Source: Haloimpatiens massiliensis (lineage in GTDB: Bacteria > Bacillota > Clostridia > Clostridiales > Clostridiaceae). From it: a stretch of DNA of 23,000 nt. The stretch is taken from positions 1,324,501 through 1,347,500 of the forward strand of contig NZ_LT854640.1 of assembly GCF_900184255.1 (NCBI RefSeq). The letters run 5' to 3'. Each line of letters begins with the position of its first letter. The first letter of the stretch is position 1. Under the pieces are notes generated by a model, which was not told where the DNA came from, did not search any database, and was given only the letters and a program-made list of their open reading frames with translations. A program made the translations under genes and the position numbers. Shown here piece by piece: positions 1 through 7,540 of this stretch.

Positions 1-250
1 CTGTAAGTACATTTTACTATTTCTAAGTACATTTGTATATACTTTTAGTAACTAAAGATATCCTCCTTATGAAAATAAAAATCCACTAGGATATATTTTA
101 TTATATATAGTTGTACAATACAATTATTTTTACTCAGAGAGGCACATTAATGAATTATATAGAAAAAATAACTTCATGATTAATTATGAGAATTATAGAG
201 TATTATAGAGTAAGAGGGTTCTTATTTTATATAATGAACCAATATTAAGA
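1..250. other. Gene-free AT-rich stretch upstream of tRNA cluster
   Basis: I see no credible coding region here. The stretch holds a direct copy (6-28) of a sequence found again at 5760-5782, a weak hairpin around 81-92 (ATCC/GGAT) followed by T-rich sequence that might end a gene lying to the left, and a GGCACATT motif at 141-148 resembling the ends of the palindromic repeat in the metK leader. Confidence 0.5.
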
Positions 251-279
251 TTGAAATGTTAAGAGTCACCGTATATAAT
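251..279 (+). promoter_or_regulatory. Promoter of the tRNA cluster
   Basis: TTGAAA at 251-256 and a perfect TATAAT at 274-279 are separated by 17 bases, a good sigma-A type promoter. Transcription would start near 286, about 45 bases before the first tRNA. Confidence 0.75.
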
Positions 280-330
280 AAAACATGTCAACGGCGCAGG
301 AACAAAGCACTGGAGATAAAAACTTAAGAT

Positions 331-406
331 GCTGGCATGGCTCAATTGGCAGAGCAGCTGACTTGTAATCAGCAGGTTGTAGGTTCGATTCCTATTGCCA
401 GCTCCA
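331..406 (+). tRNA. tRNA-Thr (anticodon TGT), copy 1
   Basis: A 76-base cloverleaf with encoded CCA. The acceptor arm GCTGGCA pairs with TGCCAGC, the anticodon loop CTTGTAA gives TGT at 364-366 (reads ACA), and the T-loop is GTTCGATTC. It is identical base for base to the copy at 598-673. Confidence 0.97.
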
Positions 407-411
407 AATGT

Positions 412-496
412 GGAGGAATTCCCGAGTGGCTAAAGGGGGCAGACTGTAAATCTGTTGCGATTCGCTTCGATGGTTCGAATCCATCTTCCTCCACCA
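412..496 (+). tRNA. tRNA-Tyr (anticodon GTA), copy 1
   Basis: An 85-base class II tRNA with the long variable arm typical of bacterial tRNA-Tyr (centred on CGATTCG) and encoded CCA. The anticodon loop CTGTAAA gives GTA at 446-448. It lies 5 bases after tRNA-Thr and differs from copy 2 at two positions: the last acceptor-stem base (A418 versus G685) and one D-loop base. Confidence 0.97.
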
Positions 497-515
497 CATT
501 TAAGATACATTTTAT

Positions 516-591
516 GGGCGCATAGCTCAGCTGGGAGAGCATCTGCCTTACAAGCAGAGGGTCACAGGTTCGAGCCCTGTTGTGCCCACCA
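516..591 (+). tRNA. tRNA-Val (anticodon TAC)
   Basis: A 76-base cloverleaf with encoded CCA. The acceptor GGGCGCA pairs with TGTGCCC (one G-T pair), the anticodon stem TCTGC/GCAGA closes loop CTTACAA, and the anticodon TAC is at 549-551 (reads GTA). It is the only member of the cluster present once. Confidence 0.97.
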
Positions 592-597
592 TAAAAT

Positions 598-673
598 GCT
601 GGCATGGCTCAATTGGCAGAGCAGCTGACTTGTAATCAGCAGGTTGTAGGTTCGATTCCTATTGCCAGCTCCA
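598..673 (+). tRNA. tRNA-Thr (anticodon TGT), copy 2
   Basis: Identical to the tRNA-Thr at 331-406 over all 76 bases, including the encoded CCA. It starts 6 bases after the tRNA-Val. Perfect identity indicates a recent duplication or gene conversion. Confidence 0.97.
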
Positions 674-678
674 AATAT

Positions 679-763
679 GGAGGAGTTCCCGAGTGGCCAA
701 AGGGGGCAGACTGTAAATCTGTTGCGATTCGCTTCGATGGTTCGAATCCATCTTCCTCCACCA
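679..763 (+). tRNA. tRNA-Tyr (anticodon GTA), copy 2
   Basis: An 85-base class II tRNA with long variable arm and encoded CCA. Relative to copy 1 it has G instead of A at position 7 of the acceptor stem, giving a G-T pair, and C instead of T in the D loop. Last gene of the cluster; a terminator begins immediately after the CCA. Confidence 0.97.
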
Positions 764-792
764 AAATGAGACGCATTATGCGTCTTATTTTT
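764..792 (+). terminator. Terminator of the tRNA cluster
   Basis: AGACGCA (769-775) pairs with TGCGTCT (779-785) around a 3-base loop, extended by weaker A-T pairs and followed by TTATTTTTA. It starts directly after the last encoded CCA. Confidence 0.85.
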
Positions 793-853
793 ATGTTATA
801 CATGTATAAATATTTAACTATATATTAAAAAAATGTAAACTTATTATAATATA

Positions 854-882
854 TTGACAGTAAATTTTTGTTGTGATATCAT
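854..882 (+). promoter_or_regulatory. Promoter of metK leader
   Basis: Consensus TTGACA at 854-859, a 17-base spacer, then TATCAT at 877-882. The expected start near 889 lies about 25 bases before the riboswitch. Confidence 0.75.
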
Positions 883-913
883 CAAATTATCGAAAATTAT
901 ATATGATTTTTAA

Positions 914-1025
914 TCTTATCCAGAGAGGTGGAGGGAATAGGCCCTATGAAGCCCGGCAACCGGCAATTTATTTTGCAATGGTGCCAATTCCTGCAGTTTA
1001 ATATATTTAATACTGCAAGATAAGA
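914..1025 (+). promoter_or_regulatory. SAM-I riboswitch (S-box) controlling metK
   Basis: The core has the S-box hallmarks: AGAGAGGTGGAGGGA, then CCCTATGAAGCCCGGCAACC, then GGTGCCAATTCCTGCAG. Stem P1 is TCTTATC (914-920) with GATAAGA (1019-1025). SAM binding in this family stabilises P1 and allows the terminator downstream to form, lowering metK when SAM is plentiful. The heptamer TCTTATC recurs at 1045-1051 in the 5' arm and loop of the terminator, so it can capture GATAAGA as the anti-terminator when SAM is low. Confidence 0.96.
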
Positions 1026-1039
1026 GATGGTGAATATTG

Positions 1040-1067
1040 CCTCTTCTTATCGAAGAGGTTTTTTTAT
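1040..1067 (+). terminator. SAM-controlled intrinsic terminator of metK leader
   Basis: CCTCTTC (1040-1046) pairs with GAAGAGG (1052-1058), loop TTATC, followed by a run of T. The 5' arm and loop include TCTTATC (1045-1051), which can pair instead with P1's 3' strand. Confidence 0.92.
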
Positions 1068-1072
1068 TTTAC

Positions 1073-1237
1073 ATAAGGCACATTCAAATAAATAACAAGT
1101 CAGTATGCTAGTCTATTTTGAGTCATACTGCGTCATCATAACCCGCCGATAGCTCTACCAAAGGCGGAACCTGTTTTCTTATCTGACACAAAATATACCA
1201 GCATCTTTGACTTGTTATTTATTTTCATGTACCTAAT
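1073..1237. repeat. Palindromic repeat element in metK leader
   Basis: An imperfect inverted repeat with arms of roughly 55-60 bases. A 17-base perfect block at 1086-1102 is repeated inverted at 1208-1224, and similarity continues inward (ATGCTAG versus ATGCTGG) and outward to the ends (ATAAGGCACAT versus ATTAGGTACAT). The centre carries a GC-richer hairpin, CCGCC (1143-1147) with GGCGG (1163-1167). It has no coding capacity and looks like a small non-autonomous repeat. It lies between the riboswitch terminator and the metK SD, so it is transcribed in the leader. Confidence 0.75.
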
Positions 1238-1265
1238 TGCAATTTTGAAAGGAGTATAAATTATT

Positions 1266-2441
1266 ATGAGAACTTTGTTTACTTCAGAATCAGTAACAGA
1301 AGGACATCCAGATAAAATTTGTGATCAGATTTCTGATTCAATACTAGATGCTATATTAGAAAGAGACCCTTATGCAAGGGTTGCTTGTGAAACTGCTACT
1401 ACTACTGGAATGGTTTTAGTTATGGGGGAAATTTCAACTAATTGTTATGTTGATATTCCTAAGGTAGTTAGAGAAACTATAAGAGAAATAGGATATACTA
1501 GAGCAAAATATGGTTTTGATGCAGAGACTTGTTCTGTTTTAACTTCTATAGATGAGCAATCAGGAGATATTGCTATGGGAGTTAATGAGGCTTTAGAATC
1601 TAAAGAGGGACAAATGCAAAAGGATGATGGTATTGGAGCAGGAGACCAAGGTATGATGTTTGGCTTTGCAACAAATGAAACAGAAGAATACATGCCCCTT
1701 CCTATATCAATGGCTCACAAACTTTCTAGAAGACTTTCAGAAGTTAGAAAGAACGGTACTTTAAAATATTTAAGACCAGATGGAAAAACTCAAGTTACTG
1801 TAGAATATGAAAATGGAAAACCAGTTAGAATAGATACTATAGTTATTTCTACTCAACATAGTCCAAAAGTAACACGTGCAGAAATAGAAAGAGATTTGAG
1901 GGAACATGTAATAAGACCAATAGTTCCAGCTGAACTTTTAGATGAAAACACTAAGTACTACATAAATCCAACAGGAAGATTTGTTGTAGGTGGACCACAA
2001 GGAGATTCAGGTCTAACAGGAAGAAAAATAATAGTAGATACTTATGGTGGAGCAGGCAGACACGGTGGTGGAGCTTTTTCTGGAAAAGATCCAACAAAGG
2101 TTGATAGATCAGCTGCTTATGCTGCTAGATGGGTAGCTAAAAATTTAGTAGCTGCTGGTGTAGCAGATAAAATAGAAATTCAATTAGCTTATGCTATAGG
2201 AGTTGCTAGACCAGTATCAATTGTAGTAGATACTTTTGGTACAGGAAAAATGTCGGATGATAAAATAATAGATATAATAAACAAAGTGTTTGATCTAAGA
2301 CCAGCTGTTATAATAAGAGACTTAGGTTTAAGAAAGCCTATATATAAACAAGTGGCAGCTTATGGACATTTTGGAAGAATTGACTTAGATTTACCTTGGG
2401 AAAAATTAAGTGAGGTAGAAGAAATAAAGAAACATATGTAG
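1266..2441 (+). CDS. metK: S-adenosylmethionine synthetase
   Basis: Makes S-adenosylmethionine from methionine and ATP with release of phosphate and pyrophosphate; a soluble cytoplasmic enzyme, active as an oligomer in this family. The 391-residue length is normal for bacterial MetK. Seen directly: GHPDK at 13-17 near the N-terminus, the GAGDQGMMFG signature at 124-133, and the glycine-rich phosphate loop GGGAFSGKDPTKVDRSA at 267-283. The start is supported by AAAGGAG at 1248-1254. The gene is preceded by a complete SAM-I riboswitch, giving end-product feedback, and is followed by its own terminator, so it is probably monocistronic. Family identification is secure. Confidence 0.98.
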   Translation: MRTLFTSESVTEGHPDKICDQISDSILDAILERDPYARVACETATTTGMVLVMGEISTNCYVDIPKVVRETIREIGYTRAKYGFDAETCSVLTSIDEQSGDIAMGVNEALESKEGQMQKDDGIGAGDQGMMFGFATNETEEYMPLPISMAHKLSRRLSEVRKNGTLKYLRPDGKTQVTVEYENGKPVRIDTIVISTQHSPKVTRAEIERDLREHVIRPIVPAELLDENTKYYINPTGRFVVGGPQGDSGLTGRKIIVDTYGGAGRHGGGAFSGKDPTKVDRSAAYAARWVAKNLVAAGVADKIEIQLAYAIGVARPVSIVVDTFGTGKMSDDKIIDIINKVFDLRPAVIIRDLGLRKPIYKQVAAYGHFGRIDLDLPWEKLSEVEEIKKHM

Positions 2442-2463
2442 TGTAATTTAATTAAGTTTGTGT

Positions 2464-2494
2464 ATAGGGCTGATTTAAAATCGGCCCTATTGCT
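2464..2494 (+). terminator. Terminator of metK
   Basis: A 12-pair stem, ATAGGGCTGATT (2464-2475) with AATCGGCCCTAT (2479-2490) including one G-T pair, with a TAA loop. The following sequence TTGCTTTTGTT is only moderately T-rich. Confidence 0.75.
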
Positions 2495-2716
2495 TTTGTT
2501 ATATAATATTCATAATTAGTATATGTAACTTTTAATTTAAAATGTTCTTTAATCTACTGAAGAGTCAAAAGTTAATTCCAATAATTTTGTATAAAAAAGA
2601 TAACACTCTTAGTTGTTTAAAATTCTGGGGGAGTTAAAATTGACACCTTTGGGGATTGGGATAAATGTAGGCTTAGGGGTTTCCAAATATATTTTTAAAA
2701 AATAAGGGGGATTATT

Positions 2717-3394
2717 ATGATAGGGAACAATTATTATGCACAAAAACTAAATTCACAAAATTTGTTTAAGGTGTATGAAACTAAAATTCCTAGAGTAAAA
2801 CAGTATCTAGATGCTGAAATTTCTTTTGTTAGAGATAGTTTGATAGGCAGTGAAAGTATTTTGGAATTAGGTGCAGGTTATGGCCGTATTGTAAAGGAAT
2901 TAGCAGGAAATTGTAAATCAATTGTGGGTATTGATATTTCTGATGAGAGTGTTTCGTTAGGTAAGGAATATTTAAAGGATATTCCTAATACTAAATTTAT
3001 AACTATGGACGTAAATAATCTTATATTCCAAGAAAAGTTCGATGTAATACTTTGTCTGCAAAACGGTTTGTCTGCAATGAAGATTAAATCGTCAGATTGG
3101 ATTGAGAGGGTTTTAGGAATGGTTGAGAGCGGAGGAAAAGTTTATTTTAGTACTTATAGTGAAAAATTTTGGGAATATAGGTTAATGTGGTTTAAAGAGC
3201 AGGCTGAGAAGGGGTTGTTGGGTGAGATTGATTTAGATAAAACAAAGGATGGGGTTATAATTTGTAAGGACGGTTTTAGAGCAATTACATATACTCCAAA
3301 AGATTTAGATATTATTGGACGTTTATCGGGATATGAATATAAAATTCACGAGGTAGATGAGTCCAGTGTTTTTCTTATTATTCATAAAAAATAG
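2717..3394 (+). CDS. Class I SAM-dependent methyltransferase, substrate unknown
   Basis: A 225-residue protein with the Rossmann-type methyltransferase core: motif I ELGAGYGR at 50-57 (SAM binding), motif II acidic GIDIS at 71-75, a further acidic turn MDVNN at 97-101, and the motif IV-like strand FDVILCLQNG at 108-117. No membrane segment or extra domain is visible. The start follows an AAGGGGG SD at 2704-2710. It stands alone between the metK terminator and the recD2 promoter, so context does not reveal the substrate; a small molecule, RNA or protein are all possible. Codon choice seems slightly different from its neighbours (TCG three times, CGT twice, many GGN/GAG), a weak hint of separate ancestry. 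Confidence 0.88.
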   Translation: MIGNNYYAQKLNSQNLFKVYETKIPRVKQYLDAEISFVRDSLIGSESILELGAGYGRIVKELAGNCKSIVGIDISDESVSLGKEYLKDIPNTKFITMDVNNLIFQEKFDVILCLQNGLSAMKIKSSDWIERVLGMVESGGKVYFSTYSEKFWEYRLMWFKEQAEKGLLGEIDLDKTKDGVIICKDGFRAITYTPKDLDIIGRLSGYEYKIHEVDESSVFLIIHKK

Positions 3395-3474
3395 ATAAAA
3401 AAATTTATTAGATAGTAAAAGACCAGTTATAGATAATTAATAAAAATTAAAGATTTAAATATGTTTTTGAAAAG

Positions 3475-3502
3475 TTGAAATTAGGATAAAATAATATATG
3501 AT
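3475..3502 (+). promoter_or_regulatory. Probable promoter of recD2
   Basis: TTGAAA at 3475-3480, 16 bases, TATGAT at 3497-3502. The predicted transcription start near 3509 lies after the ATG at 3506, which argues against translation from that ATG. Confidence 0.6.
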
Positions 3503-3547
3503 ATAATGTTCTATAGAGTATTAATAAAATTTATTAGGAGAGGCTTT

Positions 3548-5755
3548 ATGTTAGAAATAAAGGGAATAGTTGAAGATATAGTATTTAAAAATGAAGAGAA
3601 TGGCTATGTGGTAGCTAAAATAGAAAATGAAAAAGAAGATATAACTATAGTGGGATGTATACCATACATAACAGAGGGACAGACTTTATATATGAAGGGG
3701 GAATGGGTTAAGCATCCTAAATTTGGTCAACAATTTAAAGTTCAAAGTTGTGAAGAAATAATACCAAATTCTCTTGAAGGAATAGAAAAATATTTAGCAT
3801 CAGGTATAATTTCAGGCATAGGTTCAGTTACTGCTAAAAAGATAGTAGGTAGATTTGGAGAAGAAACTTTAAATGTATTGGATAATAAAATTGAGAGATT
3901 GAAAGAAATTGAGGGTATAGGTGATAAAAAAATTAATTTAATTAAGGAATCATATAGTAAACATAAGGAAGTAAGGAATGTAATGGTGTTTTTACAAACC
4001 TATGGAGTTACGGCTAATCAATGCGTTAAGATATATAAAAGATACGGAAAAGATTCTATAAATGTAGTTAAAAACAATCCATATGTTCTAACAGAAGATA
4101 TAACTGGCATAGGATTTAAAACGGCGGATAAAATTGCTAGAAGTATTGGAATAGATAAAGAATCTCCTTTTAGAATACAAAGTGGTATAAACTATGTAAT
4201 AAATGAATTTTGTGCTATGGGAAACACCTATATGCCGAGGAAAAATTTAATTGCGGAAGTAAAAAAAATACTTCAAGTAGAGAAGGATATAATAGAGAAA
4301 AATATATATGATTCTGCACTAGAAGGGAAAATTAAAATTGAAGATATACAAGGGTGTCTATGCGTATTTAATATTCCTTTTTATTATTCAGAATTAAGTG
4401 TTACTAAGAAGATATTAACTTTATCCCTTGTAAATCACGAAGATATGAAAGTTGATGTGCAAGGAGAAATTAAAAAATTTGAAAAGGAAAATGATATTAA
4501 GTTCTCCCCGTCACAAAATGAAGCTATAGAAGGGGCTTTAACTTCTGGGATTGAAGTAATTACTGGTGGTCCAGGTACAGGAAAAACTACTATAATAAAT
4601 TGCATAACTGAAATATTTCAAAGTCAAGGGATGACAGTATTTATGGCTGCTCCTACTGGAAGGGCAGCTAAAAGAATGGAAGAAGCCACTGGACATGAGG
4701 CTAAAACGATACATAGATTATTAGAACTAGGATATGGAGATTCTGAAGAGGCATTTTTTTCAAAGGATGAGGATAGCCAGCTAGAATGCGATGTAGTAAT
4801 AGTAGACGAGGCATCTATGATTGATATAGTGTTAATGAATAGTTTATTAAAGGCAGTGGGGTTAGGTACAAAAGTCATTATAGTAGGAGATGTGGATCAA
4901 TTGCCTTCAGTAGGACCGGGAAATGTACTGAGGGATATAATAGATAGTAAGTGTGTTAAAGTAGTTAGGTTAAAGGAAATATTTAGACAGGGAAAAGAAA
5001 GTATGATTGTAGTAAATGCTCATAAAATAAATGAGGGGCAGATGCCAATTTTAAATAAAAGAGATAAGGATTTTTACTTCATAAAAGAAGAAGACACTAA
5101 TAAGATAATGAATACTATAGTAGAACTTATATATGAAAGATTACCTAAATTTAATAGCCATTGGAACAAAATGGAGCATATACAAATATTATCTCCTAGT
5201 AGAAGGGGAATTCTTGGGGTGGAAAATTTAAATTCTAAACTTCAAGAGGTTTTGAATCCACCTGCAAAATATAAAAATCAAAAAGAATTTAGAAATATGG
5301 TTTTTAGAGTAGGGGATAAAGTAATGCAAATTAAAAATAATTACTCCTTAAAGTGGAGTAAGATAAACAGTGAAGAGGAAGGAATAGGAGTATTTAATGG
5401 AGATGTAGGGTTTATAGAGGATATAAGTAGTGAAGATAATACTGTTACTGTTGTATTTGATGATGAACGGAGAGTGCTTTATGATTCTGTATATTTAGAT
5501 GAAATTACATTAGCCTATGCTATGACTATACATAAAAGTCAGGGCAGTGAATTCCCAGTAGTTATAATGCCTATGTTTATGGGGCCAACGCTTCTTATGA
5601 ATAAAAATTTACTTTATACAGGCATAACTAGGGCCAAAAAGTTAGTGGTACTTGTTGGAAAAGTAAAAGCTCTTCATTTTATGATAAATAATGATAGGAG
5701 CTTTGAGAGATATTCTTCATTAGCATGGAGGATAAGTAATTTAATAGAGGAATGA
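3548..5755 (+). CDS. recD2: RecD2-type DNA helicase
   Basis: An ATP-dependent 5'-3' DNA helicase of superfamily 1B, the RecBC-independent RecD2/YrrC form linked to repair and recombination in Firmicutes. The long N-terminal region (about 1-320) before the motor includes helix-hairpin-helix-like GIGSVTAKK and GIGFKTADK segments, which marks RecD2 rather than short RecD. Motor motifs: Walker A GGPGTGKTT at 340-348, Walker B VDEAS with D420-E421, GDVDQLPSVGPG, and the C-terminal IHKSQGSEF around 661-669. I chose the ATG at 3548 (735 residues) because AGGAGAGG sits at 3536-3543 with ideal spacing. The reading frame is open 14 codons further back to 3506, but that ATG lies at the promoter and has no SD. 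Confidence 0.96.
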   Translation: MLEIKGIVEDIVFKNEENGYVVAKIENEKEDITIVGCIPYITEGQTLYMKGEWVKHPKFGQQFKVQSCEEIIPNSLEGIEKYLASGIISGIGSVTAKKIVGRFGEETLNVLDNKIERLKEIEGIGDKKINLIKESYSKHKEVRNVMVFLQTYGVTANQCVKIYKRYGKDSINVVKNNPYVLTEDITGIGFKTADKIARSIGIDKESPFRIQSGINYVINEFCAMGNTYMPRKNLIAEVKKILQVEKDIIEKNIYDSALEGKIKIEDIQGCLCVFNIPFYYSELSVTKKILTLSLVNHEDMKVDVQGEIKKFEKENDIKFSPSQNEAIEGALTSGIEVITGGPGTGKTTIINCITEIFQSQGMTVFMAAPTGRAAKRMEEATGHEAKTIHRLLELGYGDSEEAFFSKDEDSQLECDVVIVDEASMIDIVLMNSLLKAVGLGTKVIIVGDVDQLPSVGPGNVLRDIIDSKCVKVVRLKEIFRQGKESMIVVNAHKINEGQMPILNKRDKDFYFIKEEDTNKIMNTIVELIYERLPKFNSHWNKMEHIQILSPSRRGILGVENLNSKLQEVLNPPAKYKNQKEFRNMVFRVGDKVMQIKNNYSLKWSKINSEEEGIGVFNGDVGFIEDISSEDNTVTVVFDDERRVLYDSVYLDEITLAYAMTIHKSQGSEFPVVIMPMFMGPTLLMNKNLLYTGITRAKKLVVLVGKVKALHFMINNDRSFERYSSLAWRISNLIEE

Positions 5756-5759
5756 TTAT

Positions 5760-5782
5760 AGTACATTTTACTATTTGTAAGT
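5760..5782. repeat. Short direct repeat, second copy of 6-28
   Basis: Positions 5760-5782 match 6-28 at 22 of 23 bases (17 exact, one mismatch, then TAAGT). This copy begins five bases after the recD2 stop. The core AGTACATT resembles the ends of the metK-leader palindrome family. Confidence 0.6.
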
Positions 5783-5860
5783 TTAAAATGATAAAATTAC
5801 AAAAAAAGTAAAGTTTCGTTATAGGATAGTTAACTTATTGCCATGTTGGGGGTGAGTATA

Positions 5861-6883
5861 TTGGTTATAATGAATATGGTTAAGTTTACATACGAAATAG
5901 ATAAAATAAAAAGAGATATCATCAATTGGTATAATGGAAAAGATAAATACTTAAATATAATTTCTCCACCGTATAATTCATGTGAATTCTTTTTAGATAT
6001 TATTCAATATGTGGCTAAAAAGCCAGGAAGAATTTTATATATATCCACTAACAAAGGATGTTTAGAAATTGTTGATAACATAAAAAGCAATACTAATTTT
6101 AGAGATTATACATTTATTAGAAGTGAGTATTCAAAATATGATTCCAGTTTAGTTATTTGGGATTTGTCATCAATTAGCCAAATCCATGGAGAATTTGATT
6201 TGATTATATATGACAATATTAGTGGTATATGTACTACTGATTATAGATTTATTAAAAATATATGTAATAAGTATTGTTCATCTAATGGAAAAATAGTATT
6301 TTTTGCTATAGAAACCTTAATGAAAGGTTCTAAGGAAATAAATATGCCACTTCGCAATAATGGCAAGCCTGTAACAGAACCTACTGTATTGTTTACAAGA
6401 TTAAATATTAATAAAGATATACCTTATGTGGTATATGAATATTTAAATTGGTCAATAAATATAGATAAGAAAATAATAATATATGTACCAGATAAGGATA
6501 AAGTAAATAATTTGTATAACTACTTGTTAAAGCTTAAAAATAAATTAAATGCTAATATTGATTTTTTTATAGAGGATAGTAGTGATGTAAAGGTCTTAAC
6601 AAATTTCTCAAAAAAGAAGAGGGCAATATTAGTTACAAATTACCTAGGAGAAAAATATTTGAATTTTAATAATATAAACATAATGGTTTATTTTGCAGAT
6701 GATGATAAATTTGATTATAAAAAGCTTGTTTATTTAGCAGGTAGATCAAGCTTTATGGAACAATTTGAGAAAGGAGAGGTTATATTTTTAGCAAAAAAAG
6801 AAACTAATGCTATGGCAAAGGCTAAAAATATAACTCGGAATTTTAATAAAGAAGCATGGGAAATGGGATTATTAAGTATTTAA
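5861..6883 (+). CDS. ComFA-like protein lacking ATPase motifs
   Basis: I read this as a degenerate homologue of the competence helicase ComFA. Family-like segments: MPLRNNGKPVTEP (162-174), matching the ComFA linker, and a C-terminal half with VTNYLGEKYLNF, LVYLAGR (289-295) and AMAKAKNITRNFNKEAWEMG. The ATPase motifs are gone: where the Walker A lysine loop should be it reads ISPPYNSCE (34-42), and the DExH box position reads IIYDN (115-119). The N-terminal four-cysteine zinc finger of ComFA is absent. I prefer the TTG start at 5861 (340 residues), with GGGGGTGA at 5848-5855 as SD. The frame is open from ATG 5843, and ATG 5870 is another option. The last 28 bases overlap comFC, implying coupled translation. 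Its role is unknown; it is presumably non-enzymatic. Confidence 0.72.
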   Translation: MVIMNMVKFTYEIDKIKRDIINWYNGKDKYLNIISPPYNSCEFFLDIIQYVAKKPGRILYISTNKGCLEIVDNIKSNTNFRDYTFIRSEYSKYDSSLVIWDLSSISQIHGEFDLIIYDNISGICTTDYRFIKNICNKYCSSNGKIVFFAIETLMKGSKEINMPLRNNGKPVTEPTVLFTRLNINKDIPYVVYEYLNWSINIDKKIIIYVPDKDKVNNLYNYLLKLKNKLNANIDFFIEDSSDVKVLTNFSKKKRAILVTNYLGEKYLNFNNINIMVYFADDDKFDYKKLVYLAGRSSFMEQFEKGEVIFLAKKETNAMAKAKNITRNFNKEAWEMGLLSI

Positions 6884-7536
6884 AAAAACTCATTATGTAT
6901 TTTTTAGATATAGTATATTATAGTGAAGAAGAATGTGTAGTTTGTGGTAAAAAATTATTTCAGGATTTATATTTATGTATTAATTGTAGAGATAAAATTA
7001 AAGATTGTGAAGAAAGTATAAAATTTAAAATTTATAATAAGGAAACTAGAATTTACAGCGCTTTATATTATTCCCCTGCTGTTAAGAAAATAGTATTAGG
7101 ATTAAAGTACAAAAGTGATTTTAGATGTGGAAATATATTAGCAGATTATATGATTAAAATTATAAAGGATAAAGAAATACATTTTGATATGATTACCTAT
7201 GTACCTTTAAACAAAGAAAACGAAAAAAAGAGAGGATATAATCAGAGCAGATATTTAGCTAAATATATAGGAGAGAAGTTTGATAAAAAGGTTATAGATT
7301 GCTTGAAGAAATCTAAAGAAACTAGAGATCAAATAGGGCTTAATGGAAAAGAAAGATGGGTAAATTTAAAAGATAGCTTCAAATTTATAAAGGGTAAGAA
7401 TATAAAAAATAAAAAAATATTGTTAGTGGATGACGTTATAACTACAGGAGCCACAGCATATTATTGTGTTTCTGAATTGTTAAAAAATAATTCAGATGAA
7501 ATTATTGTATTGACTGCAGCAAAAAGTAAGATATAA
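6856..7536 (+). CDS. comFC: ComFC-type phosphoribosyltransferase-fold protein
   Basis: A ComF/ComFC family protein of 226 residues. ComFC is needed for DNA uptake in competent bacteria and is thought to act at the inner face of the membrane with ComFA; it is often kept in non-competent Firmicutes. Seen: a four-cysteine zinc site near the N-terminus (C27, C30, C41, C44), the family segment VPLNKENEKKRGYNQS (116-131), and the PRPP-binding loop LLVDDVITTGAT (189-200). The ATG at 6856 lies inside the upstream gene; an alternative ATG at 6895 would retain all motifs but neither has a strong SD, consistent with translational coupling. The stop codon overlaps the -10 box of the downstream raiA RNA promoter. 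Confidence 0.93.
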   Translation: MGNGIIKYLKKLIMYFLDIVYYSEEECVVCGKKLFQDLYLCINCRDKIKDCEESIKFKIYNKETRIYSALYYSPAVKKIVLGLKYKSDFRCGNILADYMIKIIKDKEIHFDMITYVPLNKENEKKRGYNQSRYLAKYIGEKFDKKVIDCLKKSKETRDQIGLNGKERWVNLKDSFKFIKGKNIKNKKILLVDDVITTGATAYYCVSELLKNNSDEIIVLTAAKSKI

Positions 7537-7537
7537 T
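7510..7537 (+). promoter_or_regulatory. Promoter of raiA RNA inside comFC 3' end
   Basis: TTGACT at 7510-7515, a 16-base spacer and perfect TATAAT at 7532-7537. The -10 box overlaps the comFC stop codon (7534-7536). Predicted start near 7544 matches the start of the structured RNA. Confidence 0.8.
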
Positions 7538-7540
7538 ATT

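Noticed and set aside
136..179. Nine-codon frame MNYIEKITS after an AGAGAGG at 136-142
   Set aside because: It has SD-like spacing but lies upstream of the tRNA promoter with no gene to regulate; too short to support.
337..828. Open frames on both strands across the tRNA genes
   Set aside because: They are translations of tRNA sequence, repeating the same peptide in the duplicated copies; the region is fully explained by five tRNA genes.
3506..3547. Longer recD2 start at 3506
   Set aside because: The ATG lies at the -10 box and has no SD, while ATG 3548 has AGGAGAGG at good spacing.
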